Shown: positions 1 to 8,556, numbered from the stretch's first letter. The stretch is 64,000 nucleotides of DNA from Pseudomonas multiresinivorans (GCF_012971725.1 NZ_CP048833.1:4650001-4714000), one strand, 5' to 3'. Notes: generated from the sequence alone by a model not told the origin. A program made the numbers and translations.

Positions 1-71
1 AGCAGAGGGACGAGGAGAAATGCCAGGGCTACCAGCAACAGCAGGCCGGCGGCGAGCCAGAAATCGATCAT
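1..71 (-). CDS. ccmI: CcmI (CycH), cytochrome c maturation, N-terminal fragment
   Basis: Only the first 23 codons lie in the window; the rest is beyond the left edge. They encode MIDFWLAAG followed by a leucine-rich hydrophobic stretch, the first membrane segment expected of CcmI, the apocytochrome chaperone that presents haem-attachment CXXCH motifs to the CcmFH ligase. The ATG overlaps the ccmH stop codon by 4 bases (ATGA), so it is the last visible gene of the ccm operon. The identification rests on position and the N-terminal pattern only. Confidence 0.8.
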   Translation of the reverse strand, partial: MIDFWLAAGLLLLVALAFLLVPL

Positions 72-538
72 TTGTCTTGGTTATCCAGCAATTGGTCGAG
101 ACGCGCCTGCTCCTCGGCGGACAGCGTGGTGGAAGTGGCAGCGGCCGGGCGACGGCGGCGCACGACGATGGCGCCGATGACGATCACGCCCAGGCCCAGC
201 AGTGCGGCGGGGCCGAACCAGAGCAGCCAGGTGCGCTCGCTGACTTCGGGCTTGTAGCGCACGAACTCGCCGTAGCGGTCGACCATGTAGTCGACGATCT
301 GCTGGTTGCTCTTGCCAGCCGCCATCTGTGTGTAGATCTGCTTGCGCAGGTCGGCGGCGATCGGCGCGTTGGAGTCGGCGATGTCCTGGTTCTGGCACTT
401 GGGGCAGCGCAGCTCGGTGGTCAGGTCACGGAAGCGTGCGCGCTCGGCGTCATTGGCGAATTCGTAGGTATCGATGGCGGCGTGGGCGATGCCGGTAAGG
501 GCCAGGCCCAAGGCTGCAACAGCGAGAAGGCGCTTCAT
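68..538 (-). CDS. ccmH: CcmH (CycL), periplasmic thiol-disulfide protein of cytochrome c maturation
   Basis: This 156-residue protein keeps the cysteines of apocytochrome c reduced for haem ligation at the periplasmic face. It has a signal peptide (about residues 1-20), the redox motif CPKC (Cys45 and Cys48) followed by QNQDIADSNAP, and a C-terminal membrane anchor (about 103-125). That is the short CcmH form without the TPR part, which here is the separate gene ccmI. Its start overlaps the end of ccmG by 4 bases and its stop overlaps ccmI, which indicates translational coupling within ccmA-I. Confidence 0.96.
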   Translation of the reverse strand: MKRLLAVAALGLALTGIAHAAIDTYEFANDAERARFRDLTTELRCPKCQNQDIADSNAPIAADLRKQIYTQMAAGKSNQQIVDYMVDRYGEFVRYKPEVSERTWLLWFGPAALLGLGVIVIGAIVVRRRRPAAATSTTLSAEEQARLDQLLDNQDK

Positions 539-1083
539 TTGCCCTCCGCTTCGTCGACCAGGCCCTGATAGATCGGCGCCAGCTGTTCACGCCAGACCTT
601 CTCGTCGACGGCGCCTACCAGCTTGTGGCGGATGATGCCGTCCTTGTCGATGATATAGGTCTCGGGCGCGCCATAGACGCCCAGGTCAAGGCCCAGGGTG
701 CCCTGTGCGTCGGCGATGTTCAGCAGGTAGGGGTTGTGCAGCTCCTTGAGCCACTTCTGCGCGGCGGCGCCGTCATCCTTGTAGTTGATGCCGTAGATCA
801 CCACGCCCTTGGCGGCAAGGTCGGTCAGCACCGGATGCTCGAAGCGGCAGGTCGGGCACCAGGTGCCCCAGACGTTGACCAGCGCCGGCTTGCCCTTGAT
901 ATCGGCCTCGGTGTAGGTCTTGCCCGGCTCGGTGACGCTGGGCAGGGAGAACGCCGGGAACGGCTTGCCGATCAGCGCCGAGGGCAACTCGCTGGGGTCC
1001 AGCCACAGGCCACGGAAGAGGAATACCGCGACGACCAGGAAGATCGCCAGGGGCAACAGCAGAATCGCACGCTTCACACTCAA
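535..1083 (-). CDS. ccmG: CcmG/DsbE, membrane-anchored thioredoxin-like reductase
   Basis: This 182-residue thioredoxin-fold protein passes electrons to CcmH and apocytochrome c in the periplasm. Residues about 5-25 form an uncleaved N-terminal membrane anchor. The active site reads VWGTWCPTCR, with Cys76 and Cys79, and the acidic surface residues typical of the family follow. It overlaps ccmF by 4 bases and ccmH by 4 bases. Length and motif match DsbE/CcmG of other pseudomonads. Confidence 0.97.
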   Translation of the reverse strand: MSVKRAILLLPLAIFLVVAVFLFRGLWLDPSELPSALIGKPFPAFSLPSVTEPGKTYTEADIKGKPALVNVWGTWCPTCRFEHPVLTDLAAKGVVIYGINYKDDGAAAQKWLKELHNPYLLNIADAQGTLGLDLGVYGAPETYIIDKDGIIRHKLVGAVDEKVWREQLAPIYQGLVDEAEGK

Positions 1084-3053
1084 GCTCCCTGTCCGGCGAG
1101 GCCCAGGGCCTCGCGTACACGCGTTTTCACTTTCAGCCGGTAGCGACGGTCGAGCGCCGCCAGCACGCCCCCCAGGGCCATCAGCAGGCCGCCGAGCCAG
1201 ATGAAGCGCACGAAGGGCTTGATGTGCACGCGCACCGCCCAGGCACCGTCGTCCAGCGGCTCGCCCAGGGCGACGTAGAGGTCGCGGGTCAGGCTGCCGT
1301 GGATCCCGGCCTCGGTCATCATCGAGTTCTGCACGCTGTACAGACGCTTCTCCGGGTGCAGCACGGCCACTTCCGAGCCCTTGCGGGTGACGCGGATGGT
1401 GCCCTTGTCGGAGGTGAAGTTCGGCCCTTCGAAGTGATGGGTGCCTTCGAAGCGGAACTGGTAACCCGCCAGCTCGACCGACTCGCCCGGCGCCATGCGC
1501 AGGTCGCGCTGGGCGCTGAACTGGCTGGTGAGCACCACGCCGATGGCGCAGATGGCGATACCGAAGTGCGCCAGCTGCATGCCCCAGTAGCTGCGGTTCA
1601 GGCCCGCGGCACCGGCGATCACGCCCTTGTGGCGGACCTTGTCGAAGAAGTCACGCACGCCGGCCAGCACCACCCAGGCCGCCAGCATGAACACGGTCAG
1701 CACTTCCCAGTGCAGCTCGCCATACAGGAAGCTGCCGAGGCCGCCCAGCACCACGGTGCCGATCAGCACCGGGGTGAGCATGTTGCGCAGCCAGCGGGTC
1801 GGAGTGTCCTTCCAGCGCACCAGCACACCGACCGCCAGGGCCAGCATGAGGATGGCGATCAGCGGCACGAACAGCGCGTTGAAGTACGGCGGGCCGACCG
1901 ACAGCTTGGCGCCGCTGATGGCGTCGAGTACCAGCGGGTAGAGGGTGCCCAGCAGGATCATCGAGGCGGTGACCACCAGGATCAGATTGTTCAGCAGCAG
2001 CAGGGTCTCGCGGGACCACAGGGCGAAGCCGACCTGGCTCTTGACCACCGGCGCGCGCAGGGCGAACAGCGTCAGCGAGCCACCGACCACCACCAGCAGG
2101 AAGGCCAGGATGAATACGCCACGCTCAGGGTCCGAGGCGAAGGCGTGTACCGAGGTCAGCACGCCGGAGCGAACCAGGAAGGTGCCCAGCAGGCTCAGCG
2201 AGAAGGCGGCGATGGCCAGCAGCACGGTCCAGCTCTTGAACACGCCGCGCTTCTCGGTCACCGCCAGCGAGTGGATCAGTGCGGTGCCCACCAGCCACGG
2301 CATGAACGAGGCGTTTTCCACCGGGTCCCAGAACCACCAGCCGCCCCAGCCCAGTTCGTAGTAGGCCCACCAGGAGCCCAGCACGATACCAACGCCGAGG
2401 AAGGTCCAGGCCACCAGCGTCCAGGGCCGCGACCAGCGCGCCCAGGCGGCGTCGAGGCGGCCGCCGAGCAGCGCGGCGATGGCGAAGGCGAAGGCCACCG
2501 AGAAGCCCACGTAGCCCATGTAGAGCATCGGCGGGTGGAAGATCAGGCCGGGGTCCTGCAGCAACGGGTTGAGGTCGTTGCCGTCGGCCGGCACTTGCGG
2601 CAGCAGGCGGCTGAAGGGGTTGGAGGTGATGATCAGGAACAGCAGGAAGCCAGTGCTGATCATGCCCATCACGGCCAGCACGCGGGCCAGCATCACTTCC
2701 GGCAACTGGCGGGAGAACACCGACACGGCGAAGGTCCAGCCGCCGAGGATCAGTGCCCAGAGCAGCAGCGAACCTTCGTGGGCGCCCCACACGGCGCTGA
2801 ACTTGTAGAACCACGGCAGCGCGCTGTTGGAGTTGCTGGCGACGTAGGCCACCGAGAAATCATCGTGGAGGAAGGCCCAGGTCAGGCAGCCGAAGGAGAA
2901 CAGCAGGAAGGCGAACTGTCCCCAGGCTGCCGGGCGCGCCAGGCTCATCCACTGGCGATCGCCGCGCCAGGCGCCGACCAGCGGGAAGAACGACATCACC
3001 AGCGCCATGCACAGCGCGAGGATCAGCGAGAGGTGGCCGAGTTCGGGAACCAT
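1080..3053 (-). CDS. ccmF: CcmF, haem lyase subunit
   Basis: This large polytopic membrane protein (657 aa) is the core of the CcmFH complex, which attaches haem to apocytochrome c. It carries the tryptophan-rich WWD signature (GGWWFWDPVENASF) that contacts haem on the periplasmic side. I chose the ATG at 3053 (MVPELGHLS); the frame stays open 45 codons further upstream, but that stretch lies over ccmE in another frame and is not CcmF-like. The stop of ccmE (3055-3057) sits just before this start. Confidence 0.97.
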   Translation of the reverse strand: MVPELGHLSLILALCMALVMSFFPLVGAWRGDRQWMSLARPAAWGQFAFLLFSFGCLTWAFLHDDFSVAYVASNSNSALPWFYKFSAVWGAHEGSLLLWALILGGWTFAVSVFSRQLPEVMLARVLAVMGMISTGFLLFLIITSNPFSRLLPQVPADGNDLNPLLQDPGLIFHPPMLYMGYVGFSVAFAFAIAALLGGRLDAAWARWSRPWTLVAWTFLGVGIVLGSWWAYYELGWGGWWFWDPVENASFMPWLVGTALIHSLAVTEKRGVFKSWTVLLAIAAFSLSLLGTFLVRSGVLTSVHAFASDPERGVFILAFLLVVVGGSLTLFALRAPVVKSQVGFALWSRETLLLLNNLILVVTASMILLGTLYPLVLDAISGAKLSVGPPYFNALFVPLIAILMLALAVGVLVRWKDTPTRWLRNMLTPVLIGTVVLGGLGSFLYGELHWEVLTVFMLAAWVVLAGVRDFFDKVRHKGVIAGAAGLNRSYWGMQLAHFGIAICAIGVVLTSQFSAQRDLRMAPGESVELAGYQFRFEGTHHFEGPNFTSDKGTIRVTRKGSEVAVLHPEKRLYSVQNSMMTEAGIHGSLTRDLYVALGEPLDDGAWAVRVHIKPFVRFIWLGGLLMALGGVLAALDRRYRLKVKTRVREALGLAGQGA

Positions 3054-3054
3054 G

Positions 3055-3540
3055 TCAGTTGCTCCCCTGTTGCGGCGCTGCGTTGCCGCTCTGGCTGGCT
3101 TCGTAATGCTCCAGCTTGCCGCTGTCCTTGAGCGCCTTGGTGACTTCCGGCGGCATGTATTTCTCGTCGTGCTTGGCCAGCACTTCATCGGCGGTCAGCA
3201 CGCCAGCCTCGTTGATCTTGCCCAAGGCGACGATGCCCTGCCCTTCGCGGAACAGGTCCGGGAGGATGCCGCGGTACTTCACCGTCACCTCCTTGGCGAA
3301 GTCGGTGACCACGAACTCCACGTCCAGCGAATCCGCCGAGCGCTTGAGCGACCCCTTCTCCACCATGCCACCGGCGCGGATACGCGTGTCGTGCGGGGCT
3401 TCGCCGTTGGCGATCTGGGTCGGGGTGTAGAACAGGTTGATGTTTTCCTGCAGGGCCGACAGCGCCAGGCTGACGGCGACGCCAACGCCGGCGACGATGG
3501 CGAGGACGATGTACAGACGCTTCTTGCGGACCGGATTCAC
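3055..3540 (-). CDS. ccmE: CcmE, periplasmic haem chaperone
   Basis: This 161-residue OB-fold protein binds haem covalently and carries it from CcmC to CcmF. It has one N-terminal membrane anchor (about residues 9-29) and the haem-binding motif KHDEKYMPPE, with His124 as the attachment residue and Tyr128 as a ligand. The start is a GTG at 3540 overlapping the ccmD stop (GTGA). An upstream in-frame extension to 3657 is only ccmD read in another frame. Ends in a hydrophilic, Gln- and Ser-rich tail. Confidence 0.96.
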   Translation of the reverse strand: MNPVRKKRLYIVLAIVAGVGVAVSLALSALQENINLFYTPTQIANGEAPHDTRIRAGGMVEKGSLKRSADSLDVEFVVTDFAKEVTVKYRGILPDLFREGQGIVALGKINEAGVLTADEVLAKHDEKYMPPEVTKALKDSGKLEHYEASQSGNAAPQQGSN

Positions 3541-3713
3541 TTGCTGGCCTCCCGGCGCAGACGACGCGCCTCTTCTTGCAGGTAACGCCGGCGCGCCACG
3601 ATCGGCGAGACGACGTTGATCGCCAGGACCACCAGGCAGATCGCGTAGGCGGACCACACGTAAGGGCCATGGTGTCCCATGGCGACGAAATCGGAGAAAG
3701 ACTGGAAACTCAT
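3537..3713 (-). CDS. ccmD: CcmD, small haem exporter subunit
   Basis: This 58-residue protein has one membrane helix (about residues 17-40) followed by a basic tail (ARRRYLQEEARRL), the usual CcmD layout. It stabilises the CcmABC-CcmE complex and helps release haem-loaded CcmE. Its ATG overlaps the ccmC stop by 4 bases and its stop overlaps the ccmE GTG. Sequence conservation in the family is low, so the call leans on position, size and topology. Confidence 0.93.
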   Translation of the reverse strand: MSFQSFSDFVAMGHHGPYVWSAYAICLVVLAINVVSPIVARRRYLQEEARRLRREASK

Positions 3714-4456
3714 AGCGCGCGCTCCACCTCGGCCTTGACCCAGCTCGTGCGCGCTTCGCGCTTGAGCACTTCCAGGCGCATGCGCATCAGCAGCACCACG
3801 GTGAAGAAGCAGTAGAAGCCGGCGACCATCATCAGCAGCGGAATCCACATCTCCGGCGGCATCGGCGGCTTTTCGGTCAGGGTGAAGGTGGCCGGCTGGT
3901 GCAGGGTGTTCCACCAGTCCACCGAGTACTTGATGATCGGGATGTTCACCACGCCGACGATGGCCAGCACGGCGCAGGCCTTGGCGGCGCTGTCACGGTT
4001 GGTGATGGCCTGGCCCAGGGCGATGATGCCGAAATACAGGAACAGCAGGATCAGCATCGAGGTCAGGCGCGCGTCCCAGACCCACCAGGCGCCCCAGGTT
4101 GGCTTGCCCCAGATAGCCCCGGTGACCAGCGCGACGAAGGTCATCCAGGCGCCGATGGGCGCGGCGCACTGCACGGCGACATCGGCGATCTTCATCTTCC
4201 AGATCAGGCCGATGGCGCCGGCCACGGCGAGCATGACGTAGCAGGACTGGGCGAGGAACGCTGCCGGCACGTGGATATAGATGATCCGGAAGCTGTTGCC
4301 CTGCTGGTAGTCCGGCGGCGCGAAGGCCAGGCCCCAGACGGTGCCGGCGACCATCAGCAGGATCGCGGCGACGGCGAACCACGGCAGCCAGCGTCCGCTG
4401 ATCTCGTAGAACCACTTGGGCGAGCCAAGTTTGTGAAACCAAGTCCAGTTCATCAT
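3710..4456 (-). CDS. ccmC: CcmC, haem-handling membrane protein
   Basis: This 248-residue protein has about six membrane segments and the tryptophan-rich periplasmic motif WGAWWVWDARLTS, which presents haem to CcmE. It is part of the CcmABCD complex. Two consecutive Met codons (4456 and 4453) are possible starts. It is separated from ccmB by 65 bases with no obvious signal and overlaps ccmD by 4 bases. Confidence 0.97.
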   Translation of the reverse strand: MMNWTWFHKLGSPKWFYEISGRWLPWFAVAAILLMVAGTVWGLAFAPPDYQQGNSFRIIYIHVPAAFLAQSCYVMLAVAGAIGLIWKMKIADVAVQCAAPIGAWMTFVALVTGAIWGKPTWGAWWVWDARLTSMLILLFLYFGIIALGQAITNRDSAAKACAVLAIVGVVNIPIIKYSVDWWNTLHQPATFTLTEKPPMPPEMWIPLLMMVAGFYCFFTVVLLMRMRLEVLKREARTSWVKAEVERAL

Positions 4457-4521
4457 CAGGCTCTGTATTTCAAAGCTCTAGTCTGCCGCCGGTGCCGCTT
4501 CCCAGCCCGGCGATCGTTCGT

Positions 4522-5193
4522 TCACTCGCCGACGCTGATCTTCAGCCCGGCGGCGATGGCAAAGGGCGTCAGCGTCAATGCTAACGCCGTCAGGCTGGCC
4601 AGCCACAACAGGTGCCCGGCGGTGGGCAGCCCCTGCAGCGACGCCTGAAGCGCTCCGCTGCCCAGGATCAGCACCGGAATGTAGAGCGGCAGGATCAGCA
4701 AGGCCAGCAGCAGGCCGCCACGCTTGAGCCCGACGGTGAGTGCGGCGCCCACGGCGCCCAGCAGGCTCAGCACCGGCGTACCCAGCAGCAGCGACAGCAG
4801 CAGGTCCGGCAGGCAGCGCGCCGGCAGGCCCAGCATCAGGGCGAACAGCGGCGAAAGCAGCACCAGGGCCAGCCCTGAAACCAGCCAGTGTGCCAGTACT
4901 TTGGCCAGGACCAGTAGTGGCAGGGGGTGCGGCGAAAGGACCCACTGCTCCAGGGAACCATCCTCGAAATCGCTGCGGAACAGGCCGTCCAGCGACAGCA
5001 GTACCGCCAGCAATGCCGCGACCCAGACGAGGCCGGGCGAGAGGTTCTTGAGCATTTCCGATTCGGGGCCGACCGCCAGCGGGAACAGCGCAATGACGAT
5101 GGCGAAGAACACCAAAGGATTGGCCAGCTCCGCCGGACGGCGGAACAGCAGGCGCGCTTCGCGGGCGAGCAACAGGGTGAAGACGTTGCTCAT
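4522..5193 (-). CDS. ccmB: CcmB, membrane subunit of the CcmAB ABC transporter
   Basis: This 223-residue hydrophobic protein with about six membrane helices begins MSNVFTLLLAREARLLFRRP, the typical CcmB N-terminus. With CcmA it uses ATP to release haem-CcmE. I take the ATG at 5193, which overlaps the ccmA stop by 4 bases; the frame is open far upstream (to 5595), but that part overlaps ccmA out of frame and is an artefact of high GC. Confidence 0.95.
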   Translation of the reverse strand: MSNVFTLLLAREARLLFRRPAELANPLVFFAIVIALFPLAVGPESEMLKNLSPGLVWVAALLAVLLSLDGLFRSDFEDGSLEQWVLSPHPLPLLVLAKVLAHWLVSGLALVLLSPLFALMLGLPARCLPDLLLSLLLGTPVLSLLGAVGAALTVGLKRGGLLLALLILPLYIPVLILGSGALQASLQGLPTAGHLLWLASLTALALTLTPFAIAAGLKISVGE

Positions 5194-5843
5194 CGCGCCG
5201 CCTCCCGTGCGTGCTGGCCCAGGTCGAGGGCGCGATAGCCTGAAGGCATACGCTCCAGGGTGTGGTGGGTGGTCAGCACCACCAGGCCTCCGCGCTCGCA
5301 ATGGCCGGCGAGGTGCTCTTCGAGCTGCGCCACGCCCTGCTTGTCCAGGGCGGTGAAGGGTTCGTCGAGGATCCACAGCGGCGGCGCCTCGAGGTACAGG
5401 CGCGCCAGGGCCACGCGGCGCTGCTGGCCGGCGGACAGGGTATGGCAGGGAACGTCCTCGAAACCGCGCAGGCCGACAGCTTCCAGCGCTTGCCAGATGG
5501 CATCGCGGTTGGCCGGCTGGTGCAGCGCGCAAAGCCAGGCGAGATTCTCTTCGGCGGTGAGCAGGCCCTTGATGCCGGCGGCGTGGCCGATCCACAACAG
5601 CAGCCGGGCCAGTTCGTGGCGCTGCTCGGTAAGCGGCTTGCCGTTGAGCAGCACATCACCGGCGGTGGGCTGCATCAATCCGCTGAGCAGGCGCAGCAGG
5701 CTGGTCTTGCCGCTGCCGTTGGGGCCGGCGATCTGTAGCATCTCGCCCGCGCCCAGTCGCAAATCGAGACGCTCGAACAGCATGCGCCAGTCCCGCTCGC
5801 AGGCGAGCGCCACGGTTTCGAGGAGGGGATGGTTCAAGGGCAT
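5190..5843 (-). CDS. ccmA: CcmA, ATPase of the CcmAB haem-release ABC transporter
   Basis: This 217-residue ABC ATPase has Walker A GPNGSGKTS, signature LSAGQQRR and Walker B LWILDEPF in order. It is the first gene of the ccm operon. The ATG at 5843 is preferred; a TTG two codons upstream (5849) is also in frame, and neither has a strong ribosome site. The 260-base gap upstream is shared with the divergent FliK-like gene. Confidence 0.96.
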   Translation of the reverse strand: MPLNHPLLETVALACERDWRMLFERLDLRLGAGEMLQIAGPNGSGKTSLLRLLSGLMQPTAGDVLLNGKPLTEQRHELARLLLWIGHAAGIKGLLTAEENLAWLCALHQPANRDAIWQALEAVGLRGFEDVPCHTLSAGQQRRVALARLYLEAPPLWILDEPFTALDKQGVAQLEEHLAGHCERGGLVVLTTHHTLERMPSGYRALDLGQHAREAAR

Positions 5844-5927
5844 CGGCAACCGTCGGGCAGAAAACAGTCAGTGGTGCAAAAAAGCGGCCATACCGTCCGG
5901 ACCGCCAAGCGCAGCCTCGGGCGGCGC

Positions 5928-5933
5928 ATTATA
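5928..5933 (-). promoter_or_regulatory. Candidate -10 box for the ccm operon
   Basis: On the minus strand these six bases read TATAAT, 85 bases upstream of the ccmA ATG. No good -35 box lies 16-18 bases further upstream, so this is only a candidate. Confidence 0.3.
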
Positions 5934-6038
5934 CACAGCCGTTCCTACGCCCGACGTCAGGTTTTTCGACAGGGTGTAACGTCAAATCAGCGCACCCTGC
6001 CAGCCTCAAGCGCCCTGCCCCGCGGCCGCCGGACGGTC

Positions 6039-6065
6039 TAAAGTCCCTGCAATCGCCGCCGATAC
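6039..6065 (+). promoter_or_regulatory. Sigma-28 (FliA) promoter of the second FliK-like gene
   Basis: TAAAGTCC, 11 bases, then GCCGATAC. The known FliA consensus is TAAAGTTT-N11-GCCGATAA, so spacing is exact, with 6 of 8 and 7 of 8 matches. It ends 38 bases before the ATG at 6104, on the correct strand. This ties the gene to the late flagellar class. Confidence 0.8.
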
Positions 6066-6103
6066 ACTGGGCGCAATCCCGTCACGCCGCCTACAGGTTC
6101 CCG

Positions 6104-7714
6104 ATGCCGAGCGAAATTGGCGCTTCCCGTCCGCTACCGCCTACGCCGTCGCTGCGCAGCACGCAGAACGCCGCCGAGCTGACGCTCAAGCTCGCGCAAA
6201 GCCTGGGCGACCTGCTGCCGCCGGGGGACAAGGCCCATGCGGAAGTGCTGGCGGTACGCGACGGGCAGGTGAATTTCCAGTTGCTGCTGCGCCTGACCAT
6301 GGCCAGCGGCCAGCAGGCCCTGGTGGTAGCGGAAAGCTCCCAGGCGCTGCCCAAGGGCAGCACTCTTCAGTTGTCGACACTGAACCAGACCAGCCTCGCC
6401 GCCACCCTGCTGACCCAGCCAAGCCTGGGCTCGCTGGGCCTGGGCGGCGCCAGCCAGACGCCGCTGGGCAGCCTCGACCTCGACGTATTGCCGGTCGGCA
6501 CGCTGATCCAGGGCAAGGTCGATGCCAGCCAGTTGGTCGCCCTCGGCAAGGCCGAACAGGTGGTTTACAAAGTCCTGGTGACGCTGCTCAACACTCCGCT
6601 GGCCGGGCGCCAGCTGAGCATCGAATCGCCCAACCCGCTACCGCTCAACAGCCTGCTCAGCGCCCGCGTGCAGGACCAGCAGGCCTTGCAGTTCCTGCCG
6701 ATGAATGCGCGCCTGGAGCAGCTCGACCTGAGCCTGCAGCTCAGCGCCCAGCAGAGCCGCCAGGGCCCGCTGGACGGACTGCTCAAGGCGCTGCAGGGCG
6801 CTGGCAGCAACCCGGACGTGAGCCCCGAACTGCGTCAGTCGGTGGACAAGTTGCTCGGCGCACTGCCGGACATTCGCCAGCTCAGTGACGCCAAAGGCGT
6901 GGCCCAGGCCTTCCAGCAGAGCGGCGCGTTCCTCGAAGGGCAGATGCTGCGCGGTGTCGAAAGCCTTCCCCTGGACCTCAAGGCCAACCTGCTGCGGCTG
7001 ATCGCCCAGCTGCTGCCTGCCGTACAGGGCGGCACGGCAGCGGCCGTGCTGAACAATCTGCCGGGCAACGCCATGGCCGGAGCCAGCAATCTGGCGCAGG
7101 CCATGCCGGCCTTTGTGCGCAACGCCCTGGGTGTCATCGGCCAGACCAGCGGGCGCACGCCGTCAGCGATCAGCTTTCCGCTCCCCAGCCGGTTGGCCAG
7201 AGAACTGGAACAGGAAGGTGATCTCGAATCGCTGCTCAAACTCGCCGCGGCCGCGGTTTCGCGTCTGCAGACACACCAGTTGGGCAGCCTGGCGCAAAGC
7301 GACGTTCTCCCCGACGGCACCGTGGTGAATACCTGGCAGCTGGAAATCCCCCTGCGCCACCAACAGCAGATGGTGCCGATTCAGGTGCGTATCCAGCAGG
7401 AAGAAAAGGACAGCCCGGCCGGCGAGCGCGAGCAGCAGACCCGCGACATGCTCTGGCGCGTCGACCTGGCATTCGACCTGGACAGCCTCGGCCCGCTGCA
7501 GGTCCAGGCCACCCTGGCCCACGGCAGCATCGGCACCCAGCTGTGGGCCGAGCGCAGCACCACCGCCAGCCTTATCGATGGCGAACTGGGCACCCTGCGC
7601 CAACGCCTGAGCGACGCCGGCCTGACCGTGGGCGAGCTGAGCTGCCGCCAGGGCAAGCCGCCGCAGGGTGCGCGGACGGCAGTGGAACAGCGCTGGGTGG
7701 ATGAGACCGCATGA
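6104..7714 (+). CDS. FliK-like hook-length control protein (second copy)
   Basis: This 536-residue protein is rich in Gln, Leu and Ser with almost no Cys, like export-ruler proteins. Its C-terminal third (about 400-500) carries the FliK C-terminal pattern, with a predicted beta-rich core and the LGPLQVQATL motif seen in FliK family members. It is distinct from the fliK at 32325-33629, which sits in the usual fliK place. The stop overlaps the next gene by ATGA. A FliA promoter lies 38 bases upstream. Proteins of this kind occur next to ccmA in other pseudomonads and are usually annotated only as FliK-family; the actual role is not established. Confidence 0.82.
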   Translation: MPSEIGASRPLPPTPSLRSTQNAAELTLKLAQSLGDLLPPGDKAHAEVLAVRDGQVNFQLLLRLTMASGQQALVVAESSQALPKGSTLQLSTLNQTSLAATLLTQPSLGSLGLGGASQTPLGSLDLDVLPVGTLIQGKVDASQLVALGKAEQVVYKVLVTLLNTPLAGRQLSIESPNPLPLNSLLSARVQDQQALQFLPMNARLEQLDLSLQLSAQQSRQGPLDGLLKALQGAGSNPDVSPELRQSVDKLLGALPDIRQLSDAKGVAQAFQQSGAFLEGQMLRGVESLPLDLKANLLRLIAQLLPAVQGGTAAAVLNNLPGNAMAGASNLAQAMPAFVRNALGVIGQTSGRTPSAISFPLPSRLARELEQEGDLESLLKLAAAAVSRLQTHQLGSLAQSDVLPDGTVVNTWQLEIPLRHQQQMVPIQVRIQQEEKDSPAGEREQQTRDMLWRVDLAFDLDSLGPLQVQATLAHGSIGTQLWAERSTTASLIDGELGTLRQRLSDAGLTVGELSCRQGKPPQGARTAVEQRWVDETA

Positions 7715-8052
7715 AGAAGGCCAGGAAAGCCCCACGCCAGGTCATCGCGCTCAACTATGACGGGCAGAGCGCGCCGACCCTCACCGCCAAGGGTGACGAC
7801 GAACTGGCGGAAACCATCCTCGCCATCGCCCGCCACCACGAAGTGCCGATCTACGAGAATGGCGAACTGGTGCGCCTGTTGGCGCGCCTGGAGTTGGGCG
7901 ACGCGATTCCCGAGGCGCTCTACCGCACCATCGCCGAAATCATCGCCTTCGCCTGGTATCTCAAGGGCAAGAGCCCGCTGAACGACAAGCCAGGGGCGCC
8001 GCCGGACGCGATGCCCCTGTTGCTGGAAGGGCCGGACTCCCGGCGTCAGTGA
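7711..8052 (+). CDS. Stand-alone FlhB C-terminal-domain protein (FhlB/FlhX type)
   Basis: This 113-residue soluble protein aligns by eye with the part of FlhB that follows the self-cleavage site: VIALNYD...APTLTAKG here against AVALQYD...APKLLAKG in the FlhB of this window, then IAREHxV-like, ENGELVRLLAR and IPEALY. It lacks the membrane part and the NPTH cleavage motif, so it resembles an already cleaved FlhB-CC fragment. It is translationally coupled (ATGA) to the FliK-like gene, which suggests the two act together on export specificity. The family is known as FhlB or FlhX; function is inferred. Confidence 0.85.
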   Translation: MKKARKAPRQVIALNYDGQSAPTLTAKGDDELAETILAIARHHEVPIYENGELVRLLARLELGDAIPEALYRTIAEIIAFAWYLKGKSPLNDKPGAPPDAMPLLLEGPDSRRQ

Positions 8053-8058
8053 CCCGCC

Positions 8059-8556
8059 TCAGCTGCGACACTCGCAGCCGAGCTGGGCCGGCGGAAGATC
8101 GCCTGCCGGGGCGAAGTCGCAGAACTCGCGCACCGATTGACGGATCGGCTGCCGGTCCTCGCTGTGATAGAGCACCATGCCGCTGGTTACTTCGCGCAAC
8201 TGCGCCAGCGACAACGGCTTGTCCAGCACGTCCAGCAGCGGCACGCGGTTGGCCCAGGCCCATTGCATCAGCCCGCGCTTTTCCTCGGCACTGTAGTGCC
8301 CGACCAGCAGGAACTGGCGGAAGGTATTGCTCTGGCTCAACGCCTTGAGGCTCAGCAGCTCGCTGGGGCCCGGGCGGAAGTCGTCATGGATGAACAGGCT
8401 GTAGCGTTGCCGGTTGGCGAGCGCCTTGCGTACTTCGTCCAGGTTCAGGCACAGGCTCAGGTGATAGAACTCCAGACGATTGAGCAGCACGCTGTAGTTC
8501 AGCAGCCTACCGGGATGCGAGCACAGCACCATGGCACGTCGGGAAATGGTCGCCAT
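8059..8556 (-). CDS. Degenerate receiver-like protein of unknown function
   Basis: This 165-residue protein shows a CheY-like order of elements: an Asp pair after a hydrophobic strand (LFIHDDF), a strand FLLVGHYS, and a C-terminal LLDVLDKPLSLAQL that recalls the conserved Lys-Pro of receivers. The N-terminal acidic pocket of true receivers is missing (it begins MVLCSHPG), so phosphorylation is doubtful. The ATG at 8556 has GAGG nine bases upstream. It converges with the FlhB-C gene, 6 bases apart. I do not recognise a named family; a regulatory role near chemotaxis genes is inference. Confidence 0.6.
   Translation of the reverse strand: MATISRRAMVLCSHPGRLLNYSVLLNRLEFYHLSLCLNLDEVRKALANRQRYSLFIHDDFRPGPSELLSLKALSQSNTFRQFLLVGHYSAEEKRGLMQWAWANRVPLLDVLDKPLSLAQLREVTSGMVLYHSEDRQPIRQSVREFCDFAPAGDLPPAQLGCECRS

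Noticed and set aside
1224..3131. Long open frame antisense to ccmF, Gln/His/Arg-rich
   Set aside because: High GC gives stop-poor antisense frames. The plausible CcmF protein is on the other strand and this frame has a nonsense composition.
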